In this document: positions 55,284 to 64,000 of the stretch, piece after piece | Layout: every line of letters begins with the position of its first letter | How positions within the stretch are numbered: the stretch's first letter is position 1 | NCBI GenBank assembly: GCA_963576735.1 | Contig: CAUYWD010000039.1 | Location: forward strand, 27,917-91,916 | Source of the DNA: Bedellia somnulentella | Lineage: Eukaryota; Arthropoda; Insecta; Lepidoptera; Bedelliidae | Length of the DNA stretch: 64,000 nt | Direction of reading: 5' to 3' | The notes under the pieces: generated by a model | What the model was told of the DNA's origin: nothing | Databases searched by the model: none | What the model saw: only the letters and a program-made list of their open reading frames with translations | Made by a program: the position numbers and the translations under genes

Positions 55284-56554
55284 ACTATATACTATATACA
55301 AGGTGACGCACTTAAATTAATAAAGTCTTACTTTTCGGATCGGATACAGAAAGTGCAAATCAATAATGCAATATCACCTGGAACTCATGTAAAAATGGGT
55401 GTTCCGCAGGGTTCTATTTTGGGCCCATTTTTATTTTTAGTTTATATTAATGATTTGCCGTTCATGGTCGAGAAAATGTCCGAGATAGTGTTATTTGCTG
55501 ATGATACTTCTTTAGTATTTGACGTTGAAAGAAATAATCAGAATATTGACGAGGTGAATAACACGGTTTCACAGATTCAAACATGGTTTGCTTCCAATAA
55601 TCTTGTACTGAATGGTAAAAAAACCAAATGCATTAAATTTGTATTACCTAATGTTAGGTGCGTTGATAACGAAATAATTTTAAATAATGAAAAGTTAGTA
55701 TTTTCGGATGACACAGTTTTCTTAGGGATAACTCTGGACTCCAAGCTCCAATGGGGACCCCACATTAGCTCACTAGCTGGCAGGCTAAGTAGTGCTGCAT
55801 ATGCCGTTAGGAAAATAAGACATTTGACAGATGTACAGACAGCTCGATTAGTTTATTACAGCTATTTTCATAGTGTAATGTCTTACGGTATTTTACTCTG
55901 GGGCAGAGCAGCTGATGTTGGTTCCATATTTATTCTCCAAAAGAGAGCAATAAGAGCTATATACAATTTGAGATCCCGAGATTCCCTGAGGGAATTGTTT
56001 AAAACAATAAATATAATGACACTGCCATGTCAATATATTTATGAAAATATTATGTATGTAAGAAAGAATCAGGCCTCTTTTGTGAAAAATTGTGACAGAC
56101 ATATTCGAAACCTGAGAGACAACAATAAAATATCAGTACCAAAATACAGATTGTCAAAAGTAAATACATCTTTCATGGGGTTATGCGTAAAAATGTATAA
56201 TAAAATACCTGAGGACATTTTAAATTTAACAGAAACAAAATTCAAAGCAGCAGTTAAAAGAAATCTTAGTTCGAAAGCCTATTACAATGTCAATGATTAC
56301 ATTAATGATGAAGTGGCTTGGTGTCATCAGGGCTCTGTGCAGGATGTTTCCGGGCTAACACCAAAATTGTAATGGACGTTAAAAAAAGATGTGTGTTGAC
56401 GAGTTTCTTACGGGTTCTTCTCTCAACAAAACACCTTCCGAATCCGAAGTAAACTTAGTATTAAGTTAAAATTTGACGTTCAAAAAACAAAGATTTATCT
56501 TTTTATTTTGAAATAAATGATTATTTTATTTTATTTTATTTTTTATTTTACTAT
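55284..56554 (+). mobile_element. 5'-truncated LINE E inside the transposase
   Basis: LINE sequence 55289-56549 (1,261 bp) lies between direct repeats ACTAT (55284-55288 and 56550-56554). It ends in an (ATTTT)n tail. Truncation at the 5' end is typical of target-primed reverse transcription. Confidence 0.9.
55302..56372 (+). pseudogene. LINE E reverse transcriptase (C-terminal 356 aa)
   Basis: Open from the 5' truncation: LKLIKSYFSDRIQKVQI, then GVPQGSILGPFLFLVYINDL, the catalytic LFADDTSLVF, LGITLDSKLQWGPHI and the thumb YFHSVMSYGILLWG, to TAA at 56370. This is a Jockey/CR1-like RT. Endonuclease and fingers are missing. There are no stops inside the retained part, so the insertion is young. 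The similar fragment at 30631-31250 belongs to the same or a related family. Confidence 0.88.
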
Positions 56555-57639
56555 TGCGAGGCGTCCCGGAACATTATTTGGAAAACCTGCATTATCAACA
56601 CGATGGTGCACCTGCTCATTTCCATAACCGTGTTCGTGATTATTTGAATGAACAGTTTCCGCGACGATGGATCGGTCGCAATGGACCTGTTCCATGGCCA
56701 CCTCGCAGCCCTGATCTCACACCGTTGGACTTTTTTCTCTGGGGAGAGATAAAACGATTGGTGTATGAGCAAGAATCTAATACCGTAGAAGAGCTACGCC
56801 AACGGATTGTTTTAGGCTTTGAAACGGTTAAGCAAAACCGCTTTGCTCTGGACAGAATAAAGGCCAATCTTAGGCGACGGGTGCAATTGTGCGAGCAGGA
56901 ACAGGGTTCACATTTTGAACAACTTGAAGTACGTTTAGCGTTGTTTTTGTAAATAACGTTTCAATTTTTATTCGTCTTTTCCTTCTAAATACGACAAAGT
57001 AATGGACGTAATCGCAGTAGGCATCGAAGAAATTTCTTATCTGTCTATCAATATCGTCAAATCAATTGCAACTACTGCAACGATTGTTAAGTCTATGCAC
57101 TTGACAAAAAAATTCTTGGAAAATAGTAGAGTGACCATGATCTCGAATAGTCGCAGTTTTCTTTTGTAAACTTCAATAAAATCGCTGGTGTACTGTTAGT
57201 CCTAACCTATCGTGATGCTTAGGAGAAAGTAAGTTAAATGCTTCTTTCTTGCTCCACGACCCCGTAATCACCCTGTATATGGTTGATTTTTAAATACGCC
57301 TTTATCATGGCATTTATTTCGTCATTCGTACACCAAATAAATCCATGCATATTGCGAGTCCTAAGCCTGGAACACCCTTCGATTAAATCACCTAGCAGTA
57401 TTAGGTTCTACAAAAAGGGTTAAAGTATGAAGGGAAATCGACTTTATTAAGTATTTATTTAACTAACGATTCAATATCACAACACATTTACGCATATAAA
57501 CTTATACTATTAATACTTACATCAATATAATATTATTATTATTTAAACGTATTCAGTAAACAAAGTAATAGGATAGGATACATTTCTTATCAAACCTTAC
57601 TTGTTCGCATGCCTATATAACTACCTATTACACTGTTAT

Positions 57640-57790
57640 TCTATCTCATGTAATGTATTTATATTAACATTACATGAAGTGATTCATTACAAAACAGCAC
57701 GTGTGATAGTAGCATCACATTTAATGTTTAATGTCATGATGTGATGTCATATCACTCGAAATGAAATGTAATGCCATGACATTACTTCAA
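57640..57790. repeat. Clustered CATTAC/GTAATG and TGATGTCA words
   Basis: Many short inverted words (TGTAATG, CATTACATG, TGATGTGATGTCATATCAC) occur close together. A similar cluster is at 39880-40005 (GTAATGCATTACACGTAATA and ATCACATTTCATTACATTAC). They may be subterminal repeats of one DNA-transposon family. Confidence 0.4.
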
Positions 57791-57808
57791 AGTGTACTGT
57801 TTCGCGCA

Positions 57809-58180
57809 TGTCTAATTCAAGAGCCAGAACCAGAACTCACAAAACATAAAGAAAAATCGTCACTGTGGGACGATTATGACAGGGACAGCACAAGAGTTAA
57901 ACGACCAATAAGTAATGTAGCAGCTGGCATCATCGAATTGCAAAAATATATTAAAGACGACAATATTGATAGGCAAGCAGATCCATTACAATGGTGGCAT
58001 AGCCGAAAAGACATATACCCACACCTGTATGATTATATGCTTAAAAGGCTATGCATACAGGCCAACTCGGTACCCTGTGAAAGAGTGTTCTCAAATGCTG
58101 GTCTCATTTTAAATCAGCGTAGGACATTGTTGTCGCATGAAAAGGTCACACAACTTCTTTTTCTTCATGGAAATATGTAA
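57809..58180 (+). pseudogene. hAT transposase C-terminal fragment D
   Basis: It retains LIQEPEPELTKHKEKSSLWD, an acidic stretch, and the dimerisation block ADPLQWWHSRKDIYPHLYDY, then NSVPCERVFSNAGLILNQRR up to a stop at 58180. The catalytic part is absent. It is a different family member from hAT C, whose C-terminus is already complete at 54247. Confidence 0.8.
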
Positions 58181-59140
58181 ATATATAGGCTAAAATTAAT
58201 AAATTTAATTATTGTCAATATATTTGAGTTTTAATACACCATTTATGTATGCATGGAAATCCTAAACCCATTAAAGTAAGGGGAATTGAATATCTATATT
58301 TAAATGTAGCAATCATTAAAATGTAGCATTGATCTTAGTTTATTCTAGTCTGGTAGATTTTCTCATACAACTACGAGTTTTAGGGTTACGAACTGGTTAT
58401 ACATTTGCTTAGACATTTGCGTAGACATTATTTATTACATAAAAAAGTATGAAATAAATAATTGACAATAAAGCTGTTAAATCCAATGAATAGTTCAATC
58501 AACTTCACGTAAACGAATAAACTAGTTAAGATCGCTCTCAAAACTGACCGACCGGGTACAAGTCTACAGCGAACGAAATTAAATCGCACTGACTTCAAAG
58601 CTTAATTGCGAAGCCGAGTTGTGGCGCGCATATCGCGCAGCCGAGCTTAGCATCGTATTGTAGCGTCTCGCTCTCTCAACGGTGCAACGGCAGTCGTGCG
58701 CTTCTCCGCGGTCGCGTGACTCGCGTGAGAGGGCGAGACGCTGCATAGCTGCATATTTCGCTTTTATAGATTAGCTAGCTAGCTAGCGCTCCGCGTCCCA
58801 CACCGGAAAGAAATTCAGCTATAGCGATTTGGCAACGGCAACGGTTGACCACTTTGCTGCTGCCTGGTTCCCGTGTAAAGTTACAATTGTGTTTGTTTTT
58901 CGCGTTCGATAAATAAATGCTTGTAAATATAAATACATAACTTAAGTATTAGTTAGCTGTTGGTGTTGTTTTTGTAATTCAACTGTCATTTAGTGTTTAT
59001 AAAGATTGAGTGTAAAATTGTAAATAAATTGTGTTTGTGAAAAAGGTATTTTCTGACGGAATCTTTATTGGTAGGACAATTTCGTATTTTAAGTGTTTTT
59101 CTAAATGCTAAATAGAGATAAAATGATTATTTCACCTACT
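58181..59140. other. No gene; GC-rich patch at 58600-58800
   Basis: AT-rich flanks surround about 200 bp of GC-rich, CpG-rich sequence with short inverted words (GAGACGCTGC and its mirror GCGTCTCGCTC) and a TATA-like CTTTTATAGATTA at about 58760. This may be the leader or promoter side of hAT fragment F. Confidence 0.4.
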
Positions 59141-59958
59141 CACTTCATCACGTGATTAAACGTGTTCATACTTATACTCACGCGTTGAATCCTAATTATG
59201 AAATTCCTGATCGGAAAACTTTGTCAACCAACCTTATGACAAAGGAATATCTAAACAGGCTTGAACAATTGAAGTCCTACGTTGAAGTTGAAACTAACGC
59301 AACGTCGGTGTGCATCACGGTAGATTGTTGGACATCACATCTCGCATCATGGATAGTTACATGGCAAAAACCGCGCATTTTATTGCAAGCCTTAAGAGGA
59401 ACAATAAAAATTTAATGCAGTTCTTCCAATTTTACCGAACGAGGAATGGCAATATTTATGGTGGAAATGAGCGCGGAAAATTATTTGGTGGCAAGCAATG
59501 CAACTGTTTTCACCTCTAGTCTCACGGTCATTTGCCATTACTTTTGCCTAATTCCAGATTAATGTCTACCAGTAATGGCACTGGCCAAAAAGCTCGAAAG
59601 CGGAATGATCAAAAGACTTGGCAATAAAGAAAAAAAATTAAAAAATGGTTTGAGCGCACTACTGGATTCGCGATTCAAATTAATAGCGTTCAAACAAGAG
59701 GAAAACAAAAATTACATAATCATTTCTTTACTAAAGATAATGGTTCAGTTAATTATTCTCACATCACAGTCACATCATCCGCAAAACTCCGAACCGATAC
59801 CATCCACGTCGGCGTCAAATGCACCAGCTCCACTAGAAGTGAATACCGAACTAATGCCTAGCTTTAGTCTGTGGAGTGACTTCGATTTGGAAGTAAACGT
59901 TGAGGATACTCCAAAAACAAATCAAGAAAAGGCTTTGGAAAGTTGGAGAGATATTTAA
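59140..59958 (+). pseudogene. hAT transposase fragment F
   Basis: HALNPNYEIPDRKTLSTNLM and CITVDCWTS (59180-59335) are the fingers-to-catalytic start of a ZBED-type transposase. The frame then shifts (KTAHFIASL at about 59370), most of the core is deleted, and KNGLSALLDSRFKLIAFKQE to SFSLWSDFDLEVN follows at 59575-59958, just short of the dimerisation block. Confidence 0.75.
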
Positions 59959-60070
59959 ATCAAAGCTTAATAAAAAGAACAAAATGTCCTTTCATGCGGT
60001 GACGGAAGCACAAATAAATATACCCGACCCTATTTAAATTATTTGGCCAGCATTGCAATATAATGGTGAT

Positions 60071-60640
60071 GTCGTGGCCATATCGTAAATTTGAACACAT
60101 CACGAAATGATTGATCAACAGTTTATTGGCCACATCTTGACGTGGCTTGGGCAGATCAATGATAAGAAATCGTTTCTCGATAAAGGCAACTAAACGCGAG
60201 GCCACTTCATGAAATGGTTAAGATTATTTGGTCACATCGTAAAGTACTTACATTAATTACTGGTAGAGGCGCTGAAAACTCCTTGTTTATGTGTGAAGAT
60301 GGCGGCCGCTGGCAAGTGTTGCTTCTCACAATAATAAAGTTAAAAATTTGTTATTAAGCGAGGAAGGAAGTGATAACAAAAGAGTTTTTGACAAAAAGGT
60401 CCTCGAGTACTTTGCAAATTACGAAAAAACAGAGCAATATGTTAAAAAACCTTAGAGTTTGGATTGCATTTCACAGGTCACCCTATTTCTACGATCTGGC
60501 CAAGCGTGGATGACAAAATCGTGAAACGCTGAGGATTTTATGATCTGGTCAAACTAAGTTGGCCACATCATGAAATGTGACTATTTCATGAAATGATCGA
60601 CCATTTCCCGGTGTGTTCAAATCTACGATATGGCCACGAC
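60071..60640. mobile_element. Inverted-repeat element of 570 bp (MITE)
   Basis: Both ends start GTCGTGGCCATATCGTA and match imperfectly for about 48 bp (60071-60118 and 60593-60640). The motif GGCCACATCxTGAAATG recurs inside. A frame of about 36 codons (KNLLLSEEGSDNKRVFDKKV) lies at about 60338-60453. No clear target duplication. Confidence 0.7.
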
Positions 60641-61233
60641 AGTGACATCTGTTCCCTATAAAAGAAAATAATAAAAAAAAATGTTTATTTGATAAAAAGA
60701 CATTTACATTTATGCTGAATTTTACAGGGGTTCCCAAACTAGGCTAGGCCTGTATTTCGGGAAACCAGTTAAAAGTAGAATTTAAATGTTACACTACTAT
60801 TTAAGGTAGAAAAAAAAAATTAGAAAAAAATGAGTAAGTGGTTAGAAATTAACAAACAATTCTAAAACTAAACAACACGTATGTTTTCAAAATCGGGGTA
60901 TATAATTAGTGACCGCAGTTTAAATGTAAATGAAATATATAAATATAAAATTAAATATCGTGTAAATAGCTGTAAATAATATAAAAATGCATTAACAATG
61001 GTTTTTTTAAATACGCCTATAAATAAACTGTTCATATGAATTATAATGGGTACGAGTCATGCCAATAGAAGTTAGATACTCTTTTCTCATTTAATTGACA
61101 CTGGCAAGCTATACACCATCTTATAGGCTGGTTTTTTATTGACATATTTGAATATAGAACACACTTCTTTTATTTATTTTTTATTGGAATTAGCATCATT
61201 TTTTGAGGAATCTGGCGGGAATTCACTTGCAAC
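60641..61233. other. No gene; possible hAT-like terminus
   Basis: ACAGGGGTTCCCAAACTAGG at about 60725 resembles hAT ends beginning CAGGGGTTCCC. No matching partner end was found in the window. The rest is AT-rich with no frame. Confidence 0.35.
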
Positions 61234-61340
61234 AATGGAGCTCAGTCGACGTGATTTTCGTGCTATGATATATAATGACTTTAAAAAAGGTTTAAAGCCT
61301 CAAGAATGTTTTGAACTTTTGGCTTCTACTTTTGGTGAGT
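61234..61340 (+). pseudogene. mariner-type N-terminal HTH fragment
   Basis: From ATG at 61235 the frame reads MELSRRDFRAMIYNDFKKGL, then KPQECFELLASTFGES, matching the first helix-turn-helix of mariner transposases up to the second part (normally EAPS.. TVYRW). There the match stops and LINE ORF1-like sequence begins. A GTGAGT follows TTTTG at the break and could be a splice donor. Confidence 0.65.
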
Positions 61341-61344
61341 CTGC

Positions 61345-62135
61345 TTGTTGTACACTCAAAACGAAGTCAGTAGTTTCGTAACAGAGTCTAACCTCCGCGC
61401 TATCCTTAAGCAAGAAATTAGTGCCGCAATGAAGTCCAGTATAAAAGAGCTGGTCATATCTGAGCTACAAAATATAAACCAACAAATGGGCAGCTTTCAC
61501 GACTCCATGACATTCTTCAATCAGCATTTTGAGGACTTAAAAGCTAATCTTGAGAGAAATCGACTCACATCAAAATTTTTCAAGAAGAAAACCTGAATTT
61601 AAAAACCACAGTTAACGACCTAAGTTCAAGGCTATGTTTAGTAGAGCAGCAAATGCGACAAAGCAATATTGAGATTAATGGTATCCCCGAAAAGAACTCC
61701 GAAAATCTTTTGTACATAGTTAATAAAATTGCGAAGTCCGTCGACTGCCAGCTGAAGGACGATGATGTACTCCATGTGACGCGTGTCGCTAAGCTCAACA
61801 AGGAAAACCCAAGGCCTAGGACGGTCGTAGCTAAGCTCCGCAGTACCCGCCACCGTGACGCCCTTATCGCTGCTGTCTCTAGCTACAATAGGAAAAATCC
61901 TGGAAACAAACTAAGCACAAACAACCTTGGCTATGATGGAGCAAGCTCGCCGGTCTATGTCGCTGAACACTTGACGCCGATATATAAGGCACTTAACGCG
62001 GAAGTACGAAAGAAGGCAAAAGAGATGTCCTACAAATTTGAATGGGTACGTAATGGACGCATACAAGTACGAAAGGACGAATATTCGCCCATTTTAGTCA
62101 TCCGTAATTCCTCGTGTCTAAGCAAAATTAATTAA
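61345..62135 (+). pseudogene. LINE G ORF1 with FP25-like C-terminus
   Basis: First part (to 61596) is a coiled-coil-like segment NEVSSFVTESNLRAILKQEI. A frameshift near 61590 leads to NLKTTVNDLSSRLCLVEQQM and MRQSNIEINGIPEKNSENLL (an RRM-like start), then PVYVAEHLTPIYKALNAEVR and YKFEWVRNGRIQVRKDEY, the FP25-like domain, with a stop at 62133-62135. ORF1 proteins bind LINE RNA. One lesion only. Confidence 0.82.
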
Positions 62136-62189
62136 GTTTTTCGTTCAATTTACCGTATCAATGCTATTATAAGTTTACTTTCTAAATAA

Positions 62190-62683
62190 TGGATATTTAC
62201 TATCAAAATGTAAGAGGTATAAAAACTAAAACAAATGATATATATAAAAATATCTTACGTCACAATTATAAAATAATTGTTTTCACCGAAACACAATAGC
62301 GAATTTATTGATGATAGATACATTGTGCACCGCAGAGACCGATCAACTAAAGACAAAAAAGATGGTGGTGGTGTCTTGATTGTTGTCTCAAGGGACATTG
62401 AATCCACCCGCATTTATAGTAATGAAAGTGACTGCGAAGACATCCGGGTCACACTTAATGTAAAAATTAATAATGCACTAAAAATATTACTATTTGTGCG
62501 GTATATATTCCTCCGCCAGTTCAATTAAATTGTCTCAAAACATTTCTCGATAATGCCAACGATGTTATGCAAAATGTCGATGATGTAGTCATAACCGGTG
62601 ATTTTAATTTAAGCTTTATTAATTGGACTGCCAATAAAGACTTTCTACGTAAAGTTCCTAGTAATTATAATAACAATTTATAA
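62190..62683 (+). pseudogene. LINE G ORF2 endonuclease start, truncated
   Basis: MDIYYQNVRGIKTKTNDIYK starts the APE-type endonuclease. TAG after VFTETQ, then KDGGGVLIVVSRD, a frameshift near 62505, YIPPPVQLNC and VVITGDFNLSFINW, ending at a TAA (62681-62683). The RT is missing, so the element is 3'-truncated, which is the opposite of normal LINE truncation and implies a later deletion. Confidence 0.75.
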
Positions 62684-62792
62684 TATAATATATGTGGCGC
62701 CACATATATAACACTTCATGGTGGACTTGGTATGTGTCGCAGCGTTACATACTTTGCCGTCCACCATGTTAACTTTTCGTCTGTGTAAGCGC

Positions 62793-62833
62793 GGATCCGC
62801 GTCAACACCAGTCAACTGTGTTGACACGGATCC
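62793..62833. repeat. Strong hairpin, 16-bp arms
   Basis: GGATCCGCGTCAACAC (62793-62808) pairs with GTGTTGACACGGATCC (62818-62833), with one mismatch and a 9-nt loop. Each arm also carries a GGATCC palindrome. It lies about 110 bp after the LINE G break. Confidence 0.85.
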
Positions 62834-63630
62834 GTGTCAAAATTTCTTGGTGAATCTTTTATTAAATTTTATTGTTAACTGAATAAGGCATATTTTCTAT
62901 TGCGATCAAATAGTAGTAATTCAAGTGACAAAAAAAAAGAAACCAATCATTTAGTTCAACAGAACCGTTACTAAATTCACTTTGAACTCACTCCTCAAGG
63001 CGTCATTATCAAATTTGACAATCGTGTTTTCTTTGTGATTTATTTGCAAGAATCTCCTATAAAAACGTAAGTAAATTATATATTTTATGCAATTTCAATT
63101 CTAATTTACACTAAATTAAATTCAGCTTATCACATTGCTTAGCCATTTTTGAATTATACTCATTGTAAAAAACCGTTTACTCAACGGCCAAATTATATGA
63201 ATATTGATTCAATTGTTTTGGTATAATAGCGTCTACGATTCACAAGTACTAAATATGAACTTAGATGAAAATTTTATGATGAATCTAAATAAACAATTAG
63301 TTTTTACATGTTTTGTTGTAATATTTAGCTAAACGTACTTTTTTCGAGTCGTAGTTGTATGAGCACGCACACTAATGCAATTTAAAATGGCGGATTCCGT
63401 GTTCGCACAAAAACTGCCAGTTAGTGAAACTACAGGATGTTTTTATCGTATATAACGGTTTTCGTCAAGTGTAAAATTTATGTTTGGTTGATTACTACAT
63501 TATTTTATTATGTATTTTTTTATTTAGTTTTTATTTTCAATTTATCATAAATATTGATCCTATGTGAAAATTTCGTAACTATGTGAATTTCAATAATTGT
63601 TTTTAGTTAAATATTTTATTTATTTTATAG
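62834..63630. other. No gene seen
   Basis: AT-rich sequence. An AAAATGGCGG motif at about 63385 could mark a promoter-proximal region of a gene to the right, but nothing else supports it. Confidence 0.4.
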
Positions 63631-63740
63631 ATGTCTGAATTACTTTCAACAAGTGGTCGTCCTCTCATTGTAGCAATGGAGAAGGAGAGGACGCCACATG
63701 GGACTCTCCGTGTGCGGAGGATGGGTTCTTTCATATATAG
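63631..63740 (+). CDS. Possible first exon near the window end
   Basis: After a T-rich tract and TATAG, the frame starts ATGTCTGAATTACTTTCAAC (MSELLSTSGRPLIVAMEKER...) and ends before GTATAT at 63741. A second open stretch begins at 63853 after TTTTTCAG (LWQPDNIEVGSYQVGSNVEP...), but joining the two at these sites shifts into a TAG. So either the donor differs or they are not one gene. I do not recognise the protein. Confidence 0.3.
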
Positions 63741-64000
63741 GTATATATGAAAGAACTAGCATCGGGCGTATTCGTGTAGGTGTTATAAAATTACATATTC
63801 ATTATTTGTCTTGTAAAATCCTCGTGCTATATTTTAATTTGTACTTTTTCAGCTTTGGCAGCCAGACAATATAGAGGTTGGTTCCTACCAAGTCGGATCA
63901 AATGTTGAACCCCGCTGTTTGTTCCCGGAGGAGGACCCAACACAATATGTATTTTTTTTTGTATTATACGTAATTTATCTCCCCTTTATGCAGTTTCCCT

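Larger units (their letters stand above)
54586..56952 (+). pseudogene. Tc1/mariner-type transposase, split by a LINE
   Basis: The N-terminal half (54586-55288) begins MPPPYPFSNIEGSDMVMFYY, with paired helix-turn-helix regions and the first catalytic Asp in ILWTDESTF. The C-terminal half resumes at 56555 (LRGVPEHYLENLHY) with QHDGAPAHF, SPDLTPLDFFLWG and a stop at 56950-56952. Removing the LINE and one ACTAT copy leaves a single frame of 367 codons including the stop. There are 36 residues between the second and third catalytic Asp. Without the LINE the gene would be uninterrupted, so the LINE insertion is the inactivating event. Confidence 0.92.
54289..57279 (+). mobile_element. Tc1/mariner-type element with nested LINE
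   Basis: Element 54291-57277, with TA duplications at 54289-54290 and 57278-57279. Both ends read TACAGGGTGATT(C/A)CGGGGTCGTG inward, one mismatch in 23. The transposase gene is split only by the LINE at 55289-56549. It landed about 40 bp after the hAT C stop codon. Confidence 0.93.

Overview
This window is AT-rich eukaryotic DNA made almost entirely of transposable elements (TEs), most of them nested inside one another. The mix points to an insect and most likely a lepidopteran: mag-like Ty3/gypsy elements with very short LTRs, a BEL/Pao element, LINE ORF1 proteins with a baculovirus-FP25-like C-terminus, non-autonomous Helitrons ending in CTAG, MADF/BESS and THAP coding pieces, and many BED-finger hAT elements. 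The lepidopteran assignment is inference. I saw no prokaryotic features, rRNA, tRNA or CRISPR.

Layout. 1-3953: hAT element A with a once-frameshifted transposase. 4063-5290: four short phase-compatible exons of a probable host gene encoding an Arg/Gly-rich protein. 5373-11000: hAT element B, inserted beyond the fourth exon, with a perfect 8-bp target duplication (TTTTGTGT), long GATA-rich terminal repeats, a spliced intact transposase of 606 aa, and an intact spliced gene on the opposite strand encoding a 174-aa protein with a BESS-like C-terminus. 11640 to about 29420: one degraded Ty3/gypsy element (gypsy-1) split by a minus-strand mag-like gypsy (16243-20578, TSD ATGAT) and by an 8.3-kb inverted-repeat DNA element X (20620-28921, TSD AGGA). 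X carries 21-bp-phased iterons and is itself interrupted by an apparently intact mag-like gypsy (23903-28543, TSD CTACA). The gypsy-1 reading frame resumes exactly across both insertions.

29776-33150: a PIF/Harbinger element whose transposase (minus strand) and MADF-type second gene (plus strand) appear interlocked, with LINE debris inside and a 51-bp minisatellite grown from the end of the MADF gene. 33300-33910: hAT debris. 35412-36842: a 1.4-kb element with 27-bp TIRs, an 8-bp TSD and a two-exon THAP mini-gene, resembling a non-autonomous P element. 37504-39790: a hAT BED exon broken by a second Harbinger. About 39995-43752: a decayed LINE carrying in its tail an intact minus-strand BEL/Pao element (43753-50015, LTRs identical by eye). 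51113-52267: a short non-autonomous LTR element. 52384-54247: hAT C. 54291-57277: a Tc1/mariner-type element interrupted by a 5'-truncated LINE. 57809-59958: two more hAT fragments. 60071-60640: a TIR element. 61234-62680: a mariner HTH fragment joined to a LINE. 63631-63740: a possible exon near the window end.

The genes do not form a pathway; each serves its own element. Four elements look young: hAT-B, the mag-like gypsy at 23903, the BEL/Pao element, and the Tc1-type element apart from its LINE insertion. The best candidates for something undescribed are the two-gene hAT-B, element X with its phased iterons and no transposase, and the P-like element encoding only a THAP domain.
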